A stretch of DNA of 64,000 nucleotides from Adonisia turfae CCMR0081 (GTDB lineage: Bacteria; Cyanobacteriota; Cyanobacteriia; Phormidesmidales; Phormidesmidaceae), in NCBI RefSeq assembly GCF_011009555.1, contig NZ_QXHD01000004.1:1454047-1518046 (forward strand), read 5' to 3'. Shown piece after piece: positions 42,369-49,860 of the stretch (position 1 is its first letter; every line of letters starts with the position of its first letter). The notes beneath the pieces are model-generated. The model ran no database searches. It had not been told where the DNA came from and saw only the letters and a program-made list of their open reading frames with translations. The translations under genes and the position numbers were made by a program.

Positions 42369-42923
42369 TCAGCCATCGCTAAATTGTTTCATTTCAGCAT
42401 ATACCCGTGCCAGGTCATTAACCTGATAATGGGCGTTGAGACCACTCGGATTAGGCAACACCCACAGGATAGCGCCATGTAACCCATGGGCCTGCCGCCC
42501 AATGACAGCCTTAGGCTGATGAAACGCCGTGCGATAGGCTGTGATACCCAGAATAGCCAACACCTTGGGCTGATAGTGTCTGATCTTTTGCTCAAGGGTT
42601 TGCCGCCCTGCCAATAACTCTTCTTTGGAGAGTTCGTCAGCCCTAGCTGTAGCGCGTTCACCAATGTTCGTCATACCCAGTCCCAGGGATAGCAGCTCTC
42701 GATCCTCTGACGGATGAAACAGTCGAGGGGTGAACCCTGCAGCATGGAGTGTTTTCCAAAGGCGATTACCTGGACGGGCAAAATGATACCCCACTGCAGC
42801 ACTGTAAATGCTGGGATTAATTCCACAAAAGAGCACATTTAGATTGGGAGCAATGATATCGGGAACAGTTTTACCGTAGGCCGCCTGAATTTCAGCTTTT
42901 GTGGGTTTTGGGAAAGAAGGCAT
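42369..42923 (-). CDS. mug: G:T/U mismatch-specific DNA glycosylase
   Basis: A 184-aa uracil-DNA glycosylase of the Mug/TDG type, which excises uracil and thymine from mismatches with guanine. The active-site loop is LNVLFCGINPSIYSAAVGYHFARPGNRLW (GINPS, with the catalytic Asn of Mug), and the second motif is VLPNPSGLNAHY. The ATG at 42923 (MPSFPKPTKAEIQAAYG) is preferred; the frame extends 35 codons further with no conserved content. It converges with the YcaQ-like gene, so two base-excision-type enzymes are adjacent here by chance or selection. Confidence 0.92.
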   Translation of the reverse strand: MPSFPKPTKAEIQAAYGKTVPDIIAPNLNVLFCGINPSIYSAAVGYHFARPGNRLWKTLHAAGFTPRLFHPSEDRELLSLGLGMTNIGERATARADELSKEELLAGRQTLEQKIRHYQPKVLAILGITAYRTAFHQPKAVIGRQAHGLHGAILWVLPNPSGLNAHYQVNDLARVYAEMKQFSDG

Positions 42924-43002
42924 GGAAGTAATAGTGAGTCGAACTGCCGCTACTAATAGCGTATGAGGGTAGGGTGCCGATGAACTAACGCACGAGTAAT
43001 AC

Positions 43003-43563
43003 TCATGCTTTTTTTGTAAGAATGGCATGCTGAAGTCGTATTTCAGCTAATCGTTCAGCGTGATCGCTGCGAGCCCCGATTGTAAATTCGCCCACTAGCG
43101 CGTAATAAACCATGCGAGCACGTACCATGGCCTCAAACGGTTCAAATCCAACTTCTAAAAATAAGTCTTTTGTATACTCCAAGCGTTGTTGATCCACTTC
43201 GACAAGAACGGTAGTAATTTTGGAATCACCCGTTGCCCAAGCCCGAATAGCATTCTCTACTCGACCATCATCCTGAACAGCTAACTCAAATAGGTAAAGC
43301 AGTTTTGTTGTTGCATCGCCCCCAATCGTTTCAACCTGTTCAATGATGCGACTGGTTTGACCATTGACCCATTCCTGCAAGATAGCTTCTAAAAACACGT
43401 CTCGATTTTTGAAGTGCCAGTAAAAGCTCCCTTTTGTTACCCCCATGCACTTGGCAAGGGGTTCAACGCGGACTGTCTCCACTCCGCTTTCTGCAAGTGT
43501 CTGGAGGCCTTGATTGATCCAATCTTGGCGAGTCAACTTGGACGATTTATTTTCCTTTTCCAT
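43003..43563 (-). CDS. TetR-family transcriptional regulator
   Basis: A 186-aa repressor. The N-terminal helix-turn-helix is visible: RQDWINQGLQTLAESGVETV, LAKCMGVTKGSFYWHFKNRD (family helix 3 with the GSFYWHFKNRD hallmark). The C-terminal ligand-binding half (VENAIRAWATGDSKITTVL, MVYYALVGEFTIGARSDH) is not diagnostic. It is divergent from the SnoaL-like gene and two near-palindromic operators lie in the shared gap, one over its own start codon, so it probably represses both itself and its neighbour. Confidence 0.92.
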   Translation of the reverse strand: MEKENKSSKLTRQDWINQGLQTLAESGVETVRVEPLAKCMGVTKGSFYWHFKNRDVFLEAILQEWVNGQTSRIIEQVETIGGDATTKLLYLFELAVQDDGRVENAIRAWATGDSKITTVLVEVDQQRLEYTKDLFLEVGFEPFEAMVRARMVYYALVGEFTIGARSDHAERLAEIRLQHAILTKKA

Positions 43564-43577
43564 ACGGTAGCGTATTG
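43560..43577. promoter_or_regulatory. TetR operator 1
   Basis: CCATACGGTAGCGTAT is an imperfect palindrome overlapping the start codon of the TetR gene. It matches the reverse complement of the second site, CCATACGGCAACGTATGG, at most positions. Confidence 0.65.
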
Positions 43578-43607
43578 ACGTTTTTTAGATACGACATTAA
43601 TCTATAT

Positions 43608-43625
43608 CCATACGTTGCCGTATGG
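43608..43625. promoter_or_regulatory. TetR operator 2
   Basis: CCATACGTTGCCGTATGG, an 18-nt near-perfect palindrome just upstream of the SnoaL-like gene. It covers the first of three possible ATGs, supporting a real start further downstream at 43637. Confidence 0.7.
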
Positions 43626-43636
43626 AAGTAATGAGC

Positions 43637-44068
43637 ATGACTACTTTAATTGAAAAAAATAAAGCGATCGCACTCCGCTTTGCCCAAGATGGATGGGGTA
43701 TCCAATCTGATTGGCGTGGGGTATGGGATGAGTTAATGAGTGCAGATGTTGTCTATCACTTCAATAGTGCAGCGGAGCCAATTGTCGGGTTGGACGCCAA
43801 TAAGGCATTTAACGAGATCCTTTTTCAAGGGTTCCCCGACATCTATCAACGTATGGGGGATATAGTCGCTGAAAATGACAAGGTTGTATACCGCACAACC
43901 ATTCAGGGAACCCATACAGGCAACTTTTTAGGCATGCCCCCAACAGGTAAGTCTGTCAAAGTGAATGATTTCACTTTGCTTCAGATTGCAGATGGCAAAA
44001 TTGTAGAGTGGTGGTACGAGTGCAATTTGTTAGAAGTTATGCAGCAGCTTGGTTTGGTTTCAGCTTAA
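43637..44068 (+). CDS. SnoaL-like (NTF2-fold) ester cyclase family protein
   Basis: A 143-aa NTF2-fold protein of the SnoaL-like/ester cyclase group: FAQDGWGIQSDWRGVWDELM, GLDANKAFNEILFQGFPDIYQRMGDIVAENDKV, RTTIQGTHTGNFLGMPPTGK and KVNDFTLLQIADGKIVEWWYE. Such proteins isomerise, hydrolyse or bind small molecules; the ligand is unknown. The ATG at 43637 is chosen because GGAAG lies 8 nt upstream, whereas the first ATG (43622) is inside operator 2. It is probably induced when the divergent TetR protein binds its ligand. Confidence 0.85.
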   Translation: MTTLIEKNKAIALRFAQDGWGIQSDWRGVWDELMSADVVYHFNSAAEPIVGLDANKAFNEILFQGFPDIYQRMGDIVAENDKVVYRTTIQGTHTGNFLGMPPTGKSVKVNDFTLLQIADGKIVEWWYECNLLEVMQQLGLVSA

Positions 44069-44079
44069 GTCTAATTGGA

Positions 44080-44381
44080 TGATGGCAAGCTGTTGCGGAC
44101 CTGAACGTAACCCATATCATTGATTTGATTATCGCCAAATGAAAAACACTTTTTGGGTGGGACAGTCAGACCACCTCATTGGCCGTAATACTGCTGATGG
44201 ATACAGGCATCCCAGTCAATAACACCTCACAGAGTAACCGAGATACCGTTGGCAACTCCGCTTTCAACTTATGGAGACTGGCCTGTCTGGCTTCCAGCAA
44301 GTGAGCCAGATATCCCATGGAGGTCTGGCTCACACCAAAGCGCAAACCGTCTAGAATAACGAGAATAAAGGGCATTCCCAT
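44080..44381 (-). pseudogene. Decayed phosphodiesterase/nucleotide pyrophosphatase gene
   Basis: About 70 codons match the N-terminus of an alkaline-phosphatase-superfamily phosphodiesterase: MPFILVILDGLRFGVSQTS, MGYLAHLLEARQASLHKLKAE, LPTVSRLLCEVLLTGMPV, ISSITANEVV. The next codon is TGA, where an Arg codon (CGA) would fit, and the same frame continues LSHPKSVFHLA before likeness fades near 44080. So a nonsense mutation and loss of the 3' portion have destroyed the gene. The surviving start lies ~120 nt from a Pho box pointing at it, consistent with a former phosphate-starvation gene beside phnFCDE. Confidence 0.6.
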
Positions 44382-44500
44382 GTCAGGCTCAACAACAAAG
44401 CAGTCCGCTGTAGAACTTGACGTACTTTTCTTAAGGCAACCCTTAAGGTAGTGTGCAAAACATAACTCCCTGTTAACCCTAATACAGCTAAAAATTAGAT

Positions 44501-44530
44501 AGGTTAAAAGCGGGTTAAACTGTGGGTAAC
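44501..44530 (-). promoter_or_regulatory. Pho box upstream of the decayed phosphodiesterase
   Basis: Read on the minus strand, GTTACCCA, TTTAACCC and TTTAACCT occur exactly 11 nt apart, the last two matching the cyanobacterial Pho-box unit YTTAAYYW in all or nearly all positions. It points toward the pseudogene, and ends 10 nt from the phnF start, so it is oriented for the pseudogene, not phnF. Confidence 0.6.
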
Positions 44531-44540
44531 GACAAAAGGA

Positions 44541-45263
44541 ATGATGCGCCAAGACGCCTTGCCTCTTTATCTTCAAATTGCTGACGAACTACGCCGTAAC
44601 ATCGAAGAATCGGTGTTTAATGTCGGCGATCAACTACCCACAGAACTAGAACTTAGTAAGCGGTTCGGAGTCCATCGCCACACCCTACGCCGCGCCGTAG
44701 AAGTCCTCCGTCAAGAAGGATTAGTCGATGTAGAACGTGGTCGCGGCACATTTGTAGTAGCGCCCATTGCTCTACCCATTGGCAAGCGCGTTCGCTTTAA
44801 CGAGGCCCTCAAGGCTCAAGCGTTAACACCCTCCTGGCAGGTGCTTAGAATCGTTGACATGAAAGCTGATCCAAAATTAGCGAAGCATCTTGAACTGGAG
44901 CTGGGAGCCTCAGTGATCTTATACGAGCGTCTCGGTCTGATTGACAATCTACCGATCAACATCAGCAGCAGTTATTTTCCTGGCGAACGATTTCCAGAGC
45001 TAGCTACCTACTGCGAAAACTATCGTTCTATTTCCCAGATGCTGCTTAAAGAATATAACTGTGACCACCTGCGTCGGTCCACACGCATCTCTGCGCGGGT
45101 GGCTCGCCCTCGGGATGCAAGACTTCTTAAAATGCCTGCCAATAGCCCTATTTTGTTATCAGAATCCATTAACGCTGATCAAGCTGGCGGTACCGTCATT
45201 GAGTATGGTGTGACCCGCTTCCGAGGAGATCGCATGGAACTGGTCATGGAACACGACGTGTAA
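44541..45263 (+). CDS. phnF: PhnF-like GntR/HutC-family regulator
   Basis: A 240-aa transcription factor: an N-terminal GntR winged helix (YLQIADELRRNIEESVFNVG, QLPTELELSKRFGVHRHTLR, RAVEVLRQEGLVDVERGRGT) and a C-terminal UTRA ligand-binding domain (VILYERLGLIDNLPINIS, SSYFPGERFPEL, ILLSESINADQAGGTVIEYG). PhnF proteins repress phosphonate or phosphate uptake genes and recognise sites of the form GTnTAnAC. Such sites precede phnC, phnG and phnM/17798 in this window. It lies upstream of phnCDE on the same strand, separated from phnC by 380 nt of regulatory sequence. Confidence 0.88.
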   Translation: MMRQDALPLYLQIADELRRNIEESVFNVGDQLPTELELSKRFGVHRHTLRRAVEVLRQEGLVDVERGRGTFVVAPIALPIGKRVRFNEALKAQALTPSWQVLRIVDMKADPKLAKHLELELGASVILYERLGLIDNLPINISSSYFPGERFPELATYCENYRSISQMLLKEYNCDHLRRSTRISARVARPRDARLLKMPANSPILLSESINADQAGGTVIEYGVTRFRGDRMELVMEHDV

Positions 45264-45367
45264 AAACGCAGCGGACACATGCCAGAGATTAAGAACCTCA
45301 GCCAACATCAACCCCTTACAAAAAAAGGGATTACAGAGGATTACTAACAGCTTCTGTGCCCTTAACC

Positions 45368-45419
45368 CTTAACCTGACTTTATCTAAATTTTAACTTACC
45401 TTGGTTTATCTCTTAAGCT
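45368..45419 (+). promoter_or_regulatory. Pho box upstream of phnC (five 11-nt-spaced octamers)
   Basis: Octamers CTTAACCT (45368), TTTATCTA (45379), TTTAACTT (45390), TTGGTTTA (45401) and CTTAAGCT (45412) recur every 11 nt with 3-nt spacers. This fits the cyanobacterial SphR (PhoB) binding pattern: units 1 and 3 match YTTAAYYW fully, 2 and 5 at seven of eight positions. Confidence 0.7.
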
Positions 45420-45458
45420 GCTAGCGATGACAATGACATTGAACATTGCTAGTTATAG

Positions 45459-45470
45459 ATGTCTATACAT
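45459..45470. promoter_or_regulatory. Putative PhnF operator upstream of phnC
   Basis: ATGTCTATACAT, identical to the ATGTCTAGACAT at 17726 except for one base. It lies ~175 nt upstream of the phnC start and ~40 nt downstream of the Pho box, where it could block a Pho-driven transcript. Confidence 0.6.
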
Positions 45471-45644
45471 GTCAATGTCTATGAATTTGGCATTGATAGG
45501 TTTGGCTTAGTGGTTTAGTGGAATGAATGCCTTTGGGTCTAAGGATTTCCAAGGCTGTGTCAAACCCTTGTTAAAAGTGGCTTAGGGCGTTTTCCTAAAT
45601 GGGTATCATCTGACAAATAAATAATTTAATTCGGCGGAGAGGCA

Positions 45645-46478
45645 ATGCAATCAGTCGCAGAAATGAACTCGAATATGATATCCCCTCAGATTGCTGTGCA
45701 GGTAATGGGGGTATCAAAAGCGTTTAAGGGGAAACCTGCTTTGCAGAATGTCAACATGCGGGTGCACACGGGTGAAATGATTGCTCTCGTAGGCGCATCG
45801 GGTTCTGGTAAGTCCACATTACTGCGTAATCTCAATGGTCTACAGCAGGCGGATGCAGGGCGAGTAGAAATTTTTGGAAATATCTTACAGATAGAGGGCG
45901 AACTCCATTCCAAAGCTCGCCAGATTCGTAGCCAAATGGGATTTATCTTTCAACAGTTCAATCTAGTCAACCGGCTGACGGCTCTAGAAAATGTTCTGGT
46001 GGGAAATTTGTCTCAAGTGTCCCTATGGCGCTCCGTAAGTCACAATTTCACTAGGGTGGAGAAAGTGCGAGCGTTGTCGGCCCTAGAGCGGGTTGGTATT
46101 TTAGACCAGGCTCATAAGCGAGCATCGACGTTATCCGGTGGCCAGCAGCAGCGTGTGGCCATTGCCCGCTGCCTAATGCAGGGGGCCAAAATTATTTTGG
46201 CAGATGAGCCGATTGCGTCTTTAGACCCAGACTCAGCCCGTAAGGTTATGGAACTACTGACCAGTCTAAATAGAGAACAAGGCATCACAATAGTGACCTC
46301 GCTGCACCAGGTGCAGGTCGTGCAGCGCTATTTCGAGCGTTCTCTCGCGCTACGCCAGGGAGAGGTTTGTTTTGACGGTTATACAGTTGATCTAGATGCG
46401 GCTCGCCTCAACAGTATCTATGGATCGGCGGTTGAAGAGTTGGTAATGAGCGGTCACAGCGAGGTGTTTGCAAGCTGA
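45645..46478 (+). CDS. phnC: Phosphonate ABC transporter ATPase
   Basis: PhnC powers import of phosphonates through PhnE. The 277-aa protein shows Walker [22 protein letters not shown]-loop [23 protein letters not shown] signature [16 protein letters not shown], Walker [20 protein letters not shown], and switch His in [20 protein letters not shown]. The internal stretch [20 protein letters not shown], followed by [14 protein letters not shown], is typical of PhnC. It is the first gene of the phnCDE run. The N-terminal ~20 residues are variable. Confidence 0.95.
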   Translation: MQSVAEMNSNMISPQIAVQVMGVSKAFKGKPALQNVNMRVHTGEMIALVGASGSGKSTLLRNLNGLQQADAGRVEIFGNILQIEGELHSKARQIRSQMGFIFQQFNLVNRLTALENVLVGNLSQVSLWRSVSHNFTRVEKVRALSALERVGILDQAHKRASTLSGGQQQRVAIARCLMQGAKIILADEPIASLDPDSARKVMELLTSLNREQGITIVTSLHQVQVVQRYFERSLALRQGEVCFDGYTVDLDAARLNSIYGSAVEELVMSGHSEVFAS

Positions 46479-46549
46479 CAACTGCTCATTATCTGGGGTT
46501 CGCACACACACGGTTACAAAAACGGATAAGATCAAAGGAACACGGAATC

Positions 46550-47617
46550 ATGTCTACTATTTCCTTGCGTCGATTCGCATCGTTATTTGCAGCTTCTACC
46601 ATGATGGTTAGTTCTTTGGCTGCTTGTAGCGGTGCTGGTGGAGGTGTTGATACAGCAACTGATGCTGCAGAAGATGCAGCCACTTCTGTGACTGAAGGCG
46701 GCATTTGTGCAGCTGATATTAAAGAAATTGAGTTTGGTATTATCTCCACGGAGTCTGCCGACAATCTTAAGCCTCAATGGGAACCACTCTTGACTGATAT
46801 GTCTGAGGCCATCGGCCGTCCTGTAAAGGGCTTCTACGCCACTGACTATGCTGGTGTAATTGAAGGCATGGGTGCGGGTAAGGTACAGGTTGCTTGGTAC
46901 GGTGGTAAGTCCTACATTGAGGCGGCTGAGCGTTCCGAAGCGGAAGCATTTGTTCAGACTGTAGCGATTGATGGTTCCAAAGGTTATTACTCTCACCTGA
47001 TCACTAACGTAGAGAATCCTATTGTTGGTGAAATTGATCTAGAAGCGGGTGACGGTGACAAGTATGTGGTTGAGAATGCTGCTGACCTTACGTTTGCTTT
47101 TAACGATCCCAATTCCACCTCTGGTTTCTTAGTGCCCACTTACTATGTATTTGCTCAACAGGGTGCTAATGCCGACAAAATTTTTAGCGAGCTTGTCTTT
47201 GCTGGTAGCCACGAAGCAACTGCTTTGGCTATAGCTGAGAACCAGGTGGATGTTGCCACTAACAACAACGAAAACTTGGCTCGTTTAGAAGAGACGGCTC
47301 CCGATGCCCTTGAAAAGATTCAGATTATTTGGACGTCTCCTGTCATTCCTAGCGATCCTCTTGCTTATCGTAAGGACCTGCCCGATTGTTTAAAGGATTC
47401 CATGAAGGATTTCTTTATCAACTATGACAATGCTGAAGTTCTAGAAGGTCTACAGTGGTCTGGTCTAGATTCTGCAAAGGATGAAGATTGGAACACTATT
47501 CGTGAATTGCAGATTGCTAAGGATCTGTTGGAAGTTCAAAATGATGAGAACCTGAGCGATGCTGACAAGCAGACCAAGCTTGACGAACTTAACAAGAAGC
47601 TTGAGGCGCTTAAGTAA
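46550..47617 (+). CDS. phnD: Phosphonate ABC transporter substrate-binding lipoprotein
   Basis: PhnD captures phosphonates (or phosphite, in some paralogues) outside the cytoplasmic membrane. The 355-aa sequence has a lipoprotein signal (FAASTMMVSSLAACSGAGG, Cys of the lipobox) and the PhnD fold: FGIISTESADNLKPQWEPLL, DMSEAIGRPVKGFYATDYAG, VAWYGGKSYIEAAER, then FNDPNSTSGFLVPTYY and AIAENQVDVATNNNENL. A C-terminal helical tail (DEDWNTIRELQIAKDLLEVQ) is usual. It is 71 nt after phnC and is followed by a hairpin that may limit read-through into phnE. Confidence 0.95.
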   Translation: MSTISLRRFASLFAASTMMVSSLAACSGAGGGVDTATDAAEDAATSVTEGGICAADIKEIEFGIISTESADNLKPQWEPLLTDMSEAIGRPVKGFYATDYAGVIEGMGAGKVQVAWYGGKSYIEAAERSEAEAFVQTVAIDGSKGYYSHLITNVENPIVGEIDLEAGDGDKYVVENAADLTFAFNDPNSTSGFLVPTYYVFAQQGANADKIFSELVFAGSHEATALAIAENQVDVATNNNENLARLEETAPDALEKIQIIWTSPVIPSDPLAYRKDLPDCLKDSMKDFFINYDNAEVLEGLQWSGLDSAKDEDWNTIRELQIAKDLLEVQNDENLSDADKQTKLDELNKKLEALK

Positions 47618-47662
47618 GTTCTTCTTACCTGAGAGCTCATTGAGCTAAAACTGATACCATAG

Positions 47663-47690
47663 GCAGCCCCTGGGCTGCTCGTGTTTTTTA
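47663..47690 (+). terminator. Hairpin with U-tract between phnD and phnE
   Basis: GCAGCCC (47663-47669) pairs with GGGCTGC (47672-47678), followed by a run of T (GTGTTTTTT). It looks like a rho-independent terminator or attenuator inside the phnCDE operon. Confidence 0.7.
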
Positions 47691-47778
47691 ACCACGTCTC
47701 AGTCAAAACCTGTAGTGTTTTCTACAAAGAAATTGGCATTTTAGACGTGGCAGCGGTTCATTATTGACGTTTTTAAAT

Positions 47779-48618
47779 ATGGCTAAGTCGGTGGTTACGT
47801 CCCAAACTCGTGATGACGGTAATGTGTCAACTGAAGTCATGCGGGTGTTGGCTGAGGAAAAGAAGCTGGTTACCCCCCTACGGATTGTGTGGCTGTTGAT
47901 TGCGATCGCAGTCTTGATCTATGCCGCCCAAAAGAGCGACATTAGCCTTATCGAACTAGCCGAAGGCACTGGCAATATGGCGGAATATATCAGCCGCTAT
48001 TTCCCCCCGGACTTTACCGACTGGAAGTTTTATCTATCAGACATCCTAGAAACCATTGGCATGGGTATTTGGGGCACCCTGATGGCCGCAATCATTGCCG
48101 TGCCCTTAGCCGTTATGGCTTCTGAAAACGTTGCGCCACTGTGGATGGTCTTTATTATTCGGCGATTTCTGGACGCCATGCGCGCCATTAATGAAGTTGT
48201 TTTTGCCCTAATCTTTGTTGTCGCTGTAGGTCTAGGTCCTTTTGCAGGGGTGTTAGCGCTGTTTGTACATACCACTGGCACCCTGGGCAAATTGTTCTCA
48301 GAAGCCATTGAAGCCATTGAGCCTGGTCCAGTAGAAGGCATTCGGGCAACCGGAGCATCCAAGCTACAGGAAATTATCTTTGGTGTGATTCCCCAAGTTA
48401 TTCCCCTGTGGACCTCCTTCACCCTATATCGCTTTGAAGCTAACGTACGCTCTGCTTCCGTATTAGGAATTGTCGGTGCAGGGGGTATTGGTGTATCACT
48501 CTATCAAAGTTTTCGAGCCTTCAAATACGGAAAAGTCTCCGCTATTTTGCTGATTCTCATCGTGGCTGTCGCTTTAATTGACACCATATCTGCTAGAATT
48601 CGTCAGCGTCTCATTTAG
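47779..48618 (+). CDS. phnE: Phosphonate ABC transporter permease
   Basis: PhnE is the membrane channel of the phosphonate importer. The 279-aa protein has ~6 membrane helices. Conserved permease elements are LSDILETIGMGIWGTLMAAI, PLAVMASENVAP, LDAMRAINEVVFALIFVVAV, TGTLGKLFSEAIEAIEPGPVEGIRATGA (the EAA-type loop that contacts the ATPase), and ASVLGIVGAGGIGVSLYQSF. I take the ATG at 47779; the frame also opens at a TTG at 47764. It lies 160 nt beyond phnD. Confidence 0.94.
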   Translation: MAKSVVTSQTRDDGNVSTEVMRVLAEEKKLVTPLRIVWLLIAIAVLIYAAQKSDISLIELAEGTGNMAEYISRYFPPDFTDWKFYLSDILETIGMGIWGTLMAAIIAVPLAVMASENVAPLWMVFIIRRFLDAMRAINEVVFALIFVVAVGLGPFAGVLALFVHTTGTLGKLFSEAIEAIEPGPVEGIRATGASKLQEIIFGVIPQVIPLWTSFTLYRFEANVRSASVLGIVGAGGIGVSLYQSFRAFKYGKVSAILLILIVAVALIDTISARIRQRLI

Positions 48619-48640
48619 CAAGTTCTAGCAGGAAAGCTGT

Positions 48641-48997
48641 ATGGCCCTGTTTCTATATCTAGGATTAGGCCTTGCGGTAGGGACCCTGAGCGGTCTCATC
48701 GGTATTGGTGGCGGTGTACTCATTACCCCTGCTCTTATTTATTGGTTTGGTTTTTCGCAACACAGTGCCCAGGGTACTACCCTCGCTTTGCTGGTGCCTC
48801 CCATTGGTTTATTGGGAGCCTGGACCTACTTTCAACAGGGATATGTGGATATTAGAGCCGCGACCCTCATCTGTCTTGGGTTTGTATTAGGTGGTTTAAT
48901 TGGGGCTAAGTTTGCTGTTGATTTACCGGAACAGTTTCTACGCAGGCTGTTTGGCATCTCATTAATTTTGGTTGGTCTCCGCATGACTATTCGCTAG
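48641..48997 (+). CDS. TauE/SafE family membrane protein, half-size
   Basis: A 118-aa membrane protein of the TauE/SafE (DUF81) family. GLGLAVGTLSGLIGIGGGVL and FSQHSAQGTTLALLVPPIGL are the family's N-terminal hallmarks; GFVLGGLIGAKFAVDLP and FLRRLFGISLILVGLRM close one repeat. Full-length members have two such halves (about 240-260 aa), so this is a single-repeat form, which exists in some bacteria and may dimerise. Characterised relatives export organosulfonates or sulfite. It is 22 nt after phnE, so co-transcribed, and may export an anionic by-product. Confidence 0.85.
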   Translation: MALFLYLGLGLAVGTLSGLIGIGGGVLITPALIYWFGFSQHSAQGTTLALLVPPIGLLGAWTYFQQGYVDIRAATLICLGFVLGGLIGAKFAVDLPEQFLRRLFGISLILVGLRMTIR

Positions 48998-49146
48998 AGA
49001 TTGGGTCCTGTGATCATTTGCTATTTTTTCGCTCAATGATTCTCTTGCGAGTCAGACTGGACACCTGTTCGACCATCAGAACGGCCACAAAAATCACAAT
49101 ATCACCATTTAATGGTCTCGGTTTACCATAGAACTAGTTTGCAAGA
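48998..49146. other. Gap after the phosphonate uptake operon
   Basis: First part of the ~340-nt gap between the TauE/SafE-like gene and the PTPA-CTERM gene. It has no reading frame of note. The operon terminator follows at 49147. Confidence 0.4.
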
Positions 49147-49188
49147 AAGAACAATATCTCAGAAGAATTAGAGATATTGTTCTTTTTA
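49147..49188 (+). terminator. Strong terminator of the phn uptake operon
   Basis: AAGAACAATATCTC (49147-49160) and GAGATATTGTTCTT (49171-49184) form a perfect 14-bp stem with a 10-nt loop, followed by TTT. On the minus strand an A-rich run also provides a U-tract, so it may work in both directions. Confidence 0.85.
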
Positions 49189-49338
49189 ATATGTTGTTAA
49201 TAAGGCTTAGATCAGCCTTGAATATGCCTATTCAAGTTTCTCCCCCTTAATCTAGAGGCTAATTACAGGGGTTTGGCTACCCCTCTGCTCAAGCTGATAC
49301 TCAAATACATTTATCGTATGGGTTCAACTCTAAGCTAT

Positions 49339-49860
49339 TTAAGCTTGATTAGCCGACGTTAGATTCCGTTTACGACAGGCTGCGACCCCCATACCGATGA
49401 GACCAGGTAAGAGAGCTGGTGTAGGCACAGGAGTGGGGGGATTACCAGGGTTGCCAGGGTTGCCAGGCTTGCCAGGATTACCAGGCTTGCTGGGCTTGCC
49501 AGGTCGCTCTATTTCTTTATCTATGACAACAGTTTTATTGCCTCCACCAGTAGTATCTAATCCTTCTGCTACGAAGTACAGCATCATCATGAATGCCAGG
49601 ATCTCTGCCCAAGAATTTGCATCTCCCTTGGATGCAGTCGATCCTCCTTGAGAGATATAGTTTGAAGAGCTACCACCGTATGCTGATTGACCGAAGCTGC
49701 CAGTTGAAGAACTGAAGGAGTTAGAAGCACTGGGCGTTGTAAAACTATTGGAGCTACCAGAACTGAGCCTAAACGCTTGGGCTGGCTCAACTGATGCAGT
49801 GAGGGAGGCTGCTAAAGCTCCCAGGATCACACAAGAAAATCTTTTGAACATAATCATCAA
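49339..49860 (-). CDS. PTPA-CTERM surface protein with Ser-rich and Pro/Gly repeat regions
   Basis: A 173-aa exported protein. An N-terminal signal (FKRFSCVILGALAASLTASV, then EPAQA) is followed by a Ser-rich region (RLSSGSSNSFTTPSASNSF), a hydrophobic patch (WAEILAFMMMLYFVAEGL), and a collagen-like PGNPGKPGNPGNPG run. The tail PTPALLPGLIGMGVAACRKR is a PTPA-CTERM sorting signal, a PEP-CTERM variant read by exosortases: a PTPA motif, a short hydrophobic helix and a basic end. It shares its tail with the protein at 62359-63036, and an exosortase lies at 63312-64000. Confidence 0.8.
   Translation of the reverse strand: MMIMFKRFSCVILGALAASLTASVEPAQAFRLSSGSSNSFTTPSASNSFSSSTGSFGQSAYGGSSSNYISQGGSTASKGDANSWAEILAFMMMLYFVAEGLDTTGGGNKTVVIDKEIERPGKPSKPGNPGKPGNPGNPGNPPTPVPTPALLPGLIGMGVAACRKRNLTSANQA

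Larger units (their letters stand above)
45264..45644. other. phnF-phnC intergenic region
   Basis: About 380 nt holding a strong Pho box (45368-45419) and a PhnF-like operator (45459-45470), in that order, upstream of phnC. The phnC ribosome binding site GGAGAGG lies just before 45645. The promoter core was not pinned down. Confidence 0.7.

Noticed and set aside
44382-44576. N-terminal extension of the phosphodiesterase remnant
   Set aside because: Reads through the Pho box and into the phnF start; the conserved part begins only at about 44381.
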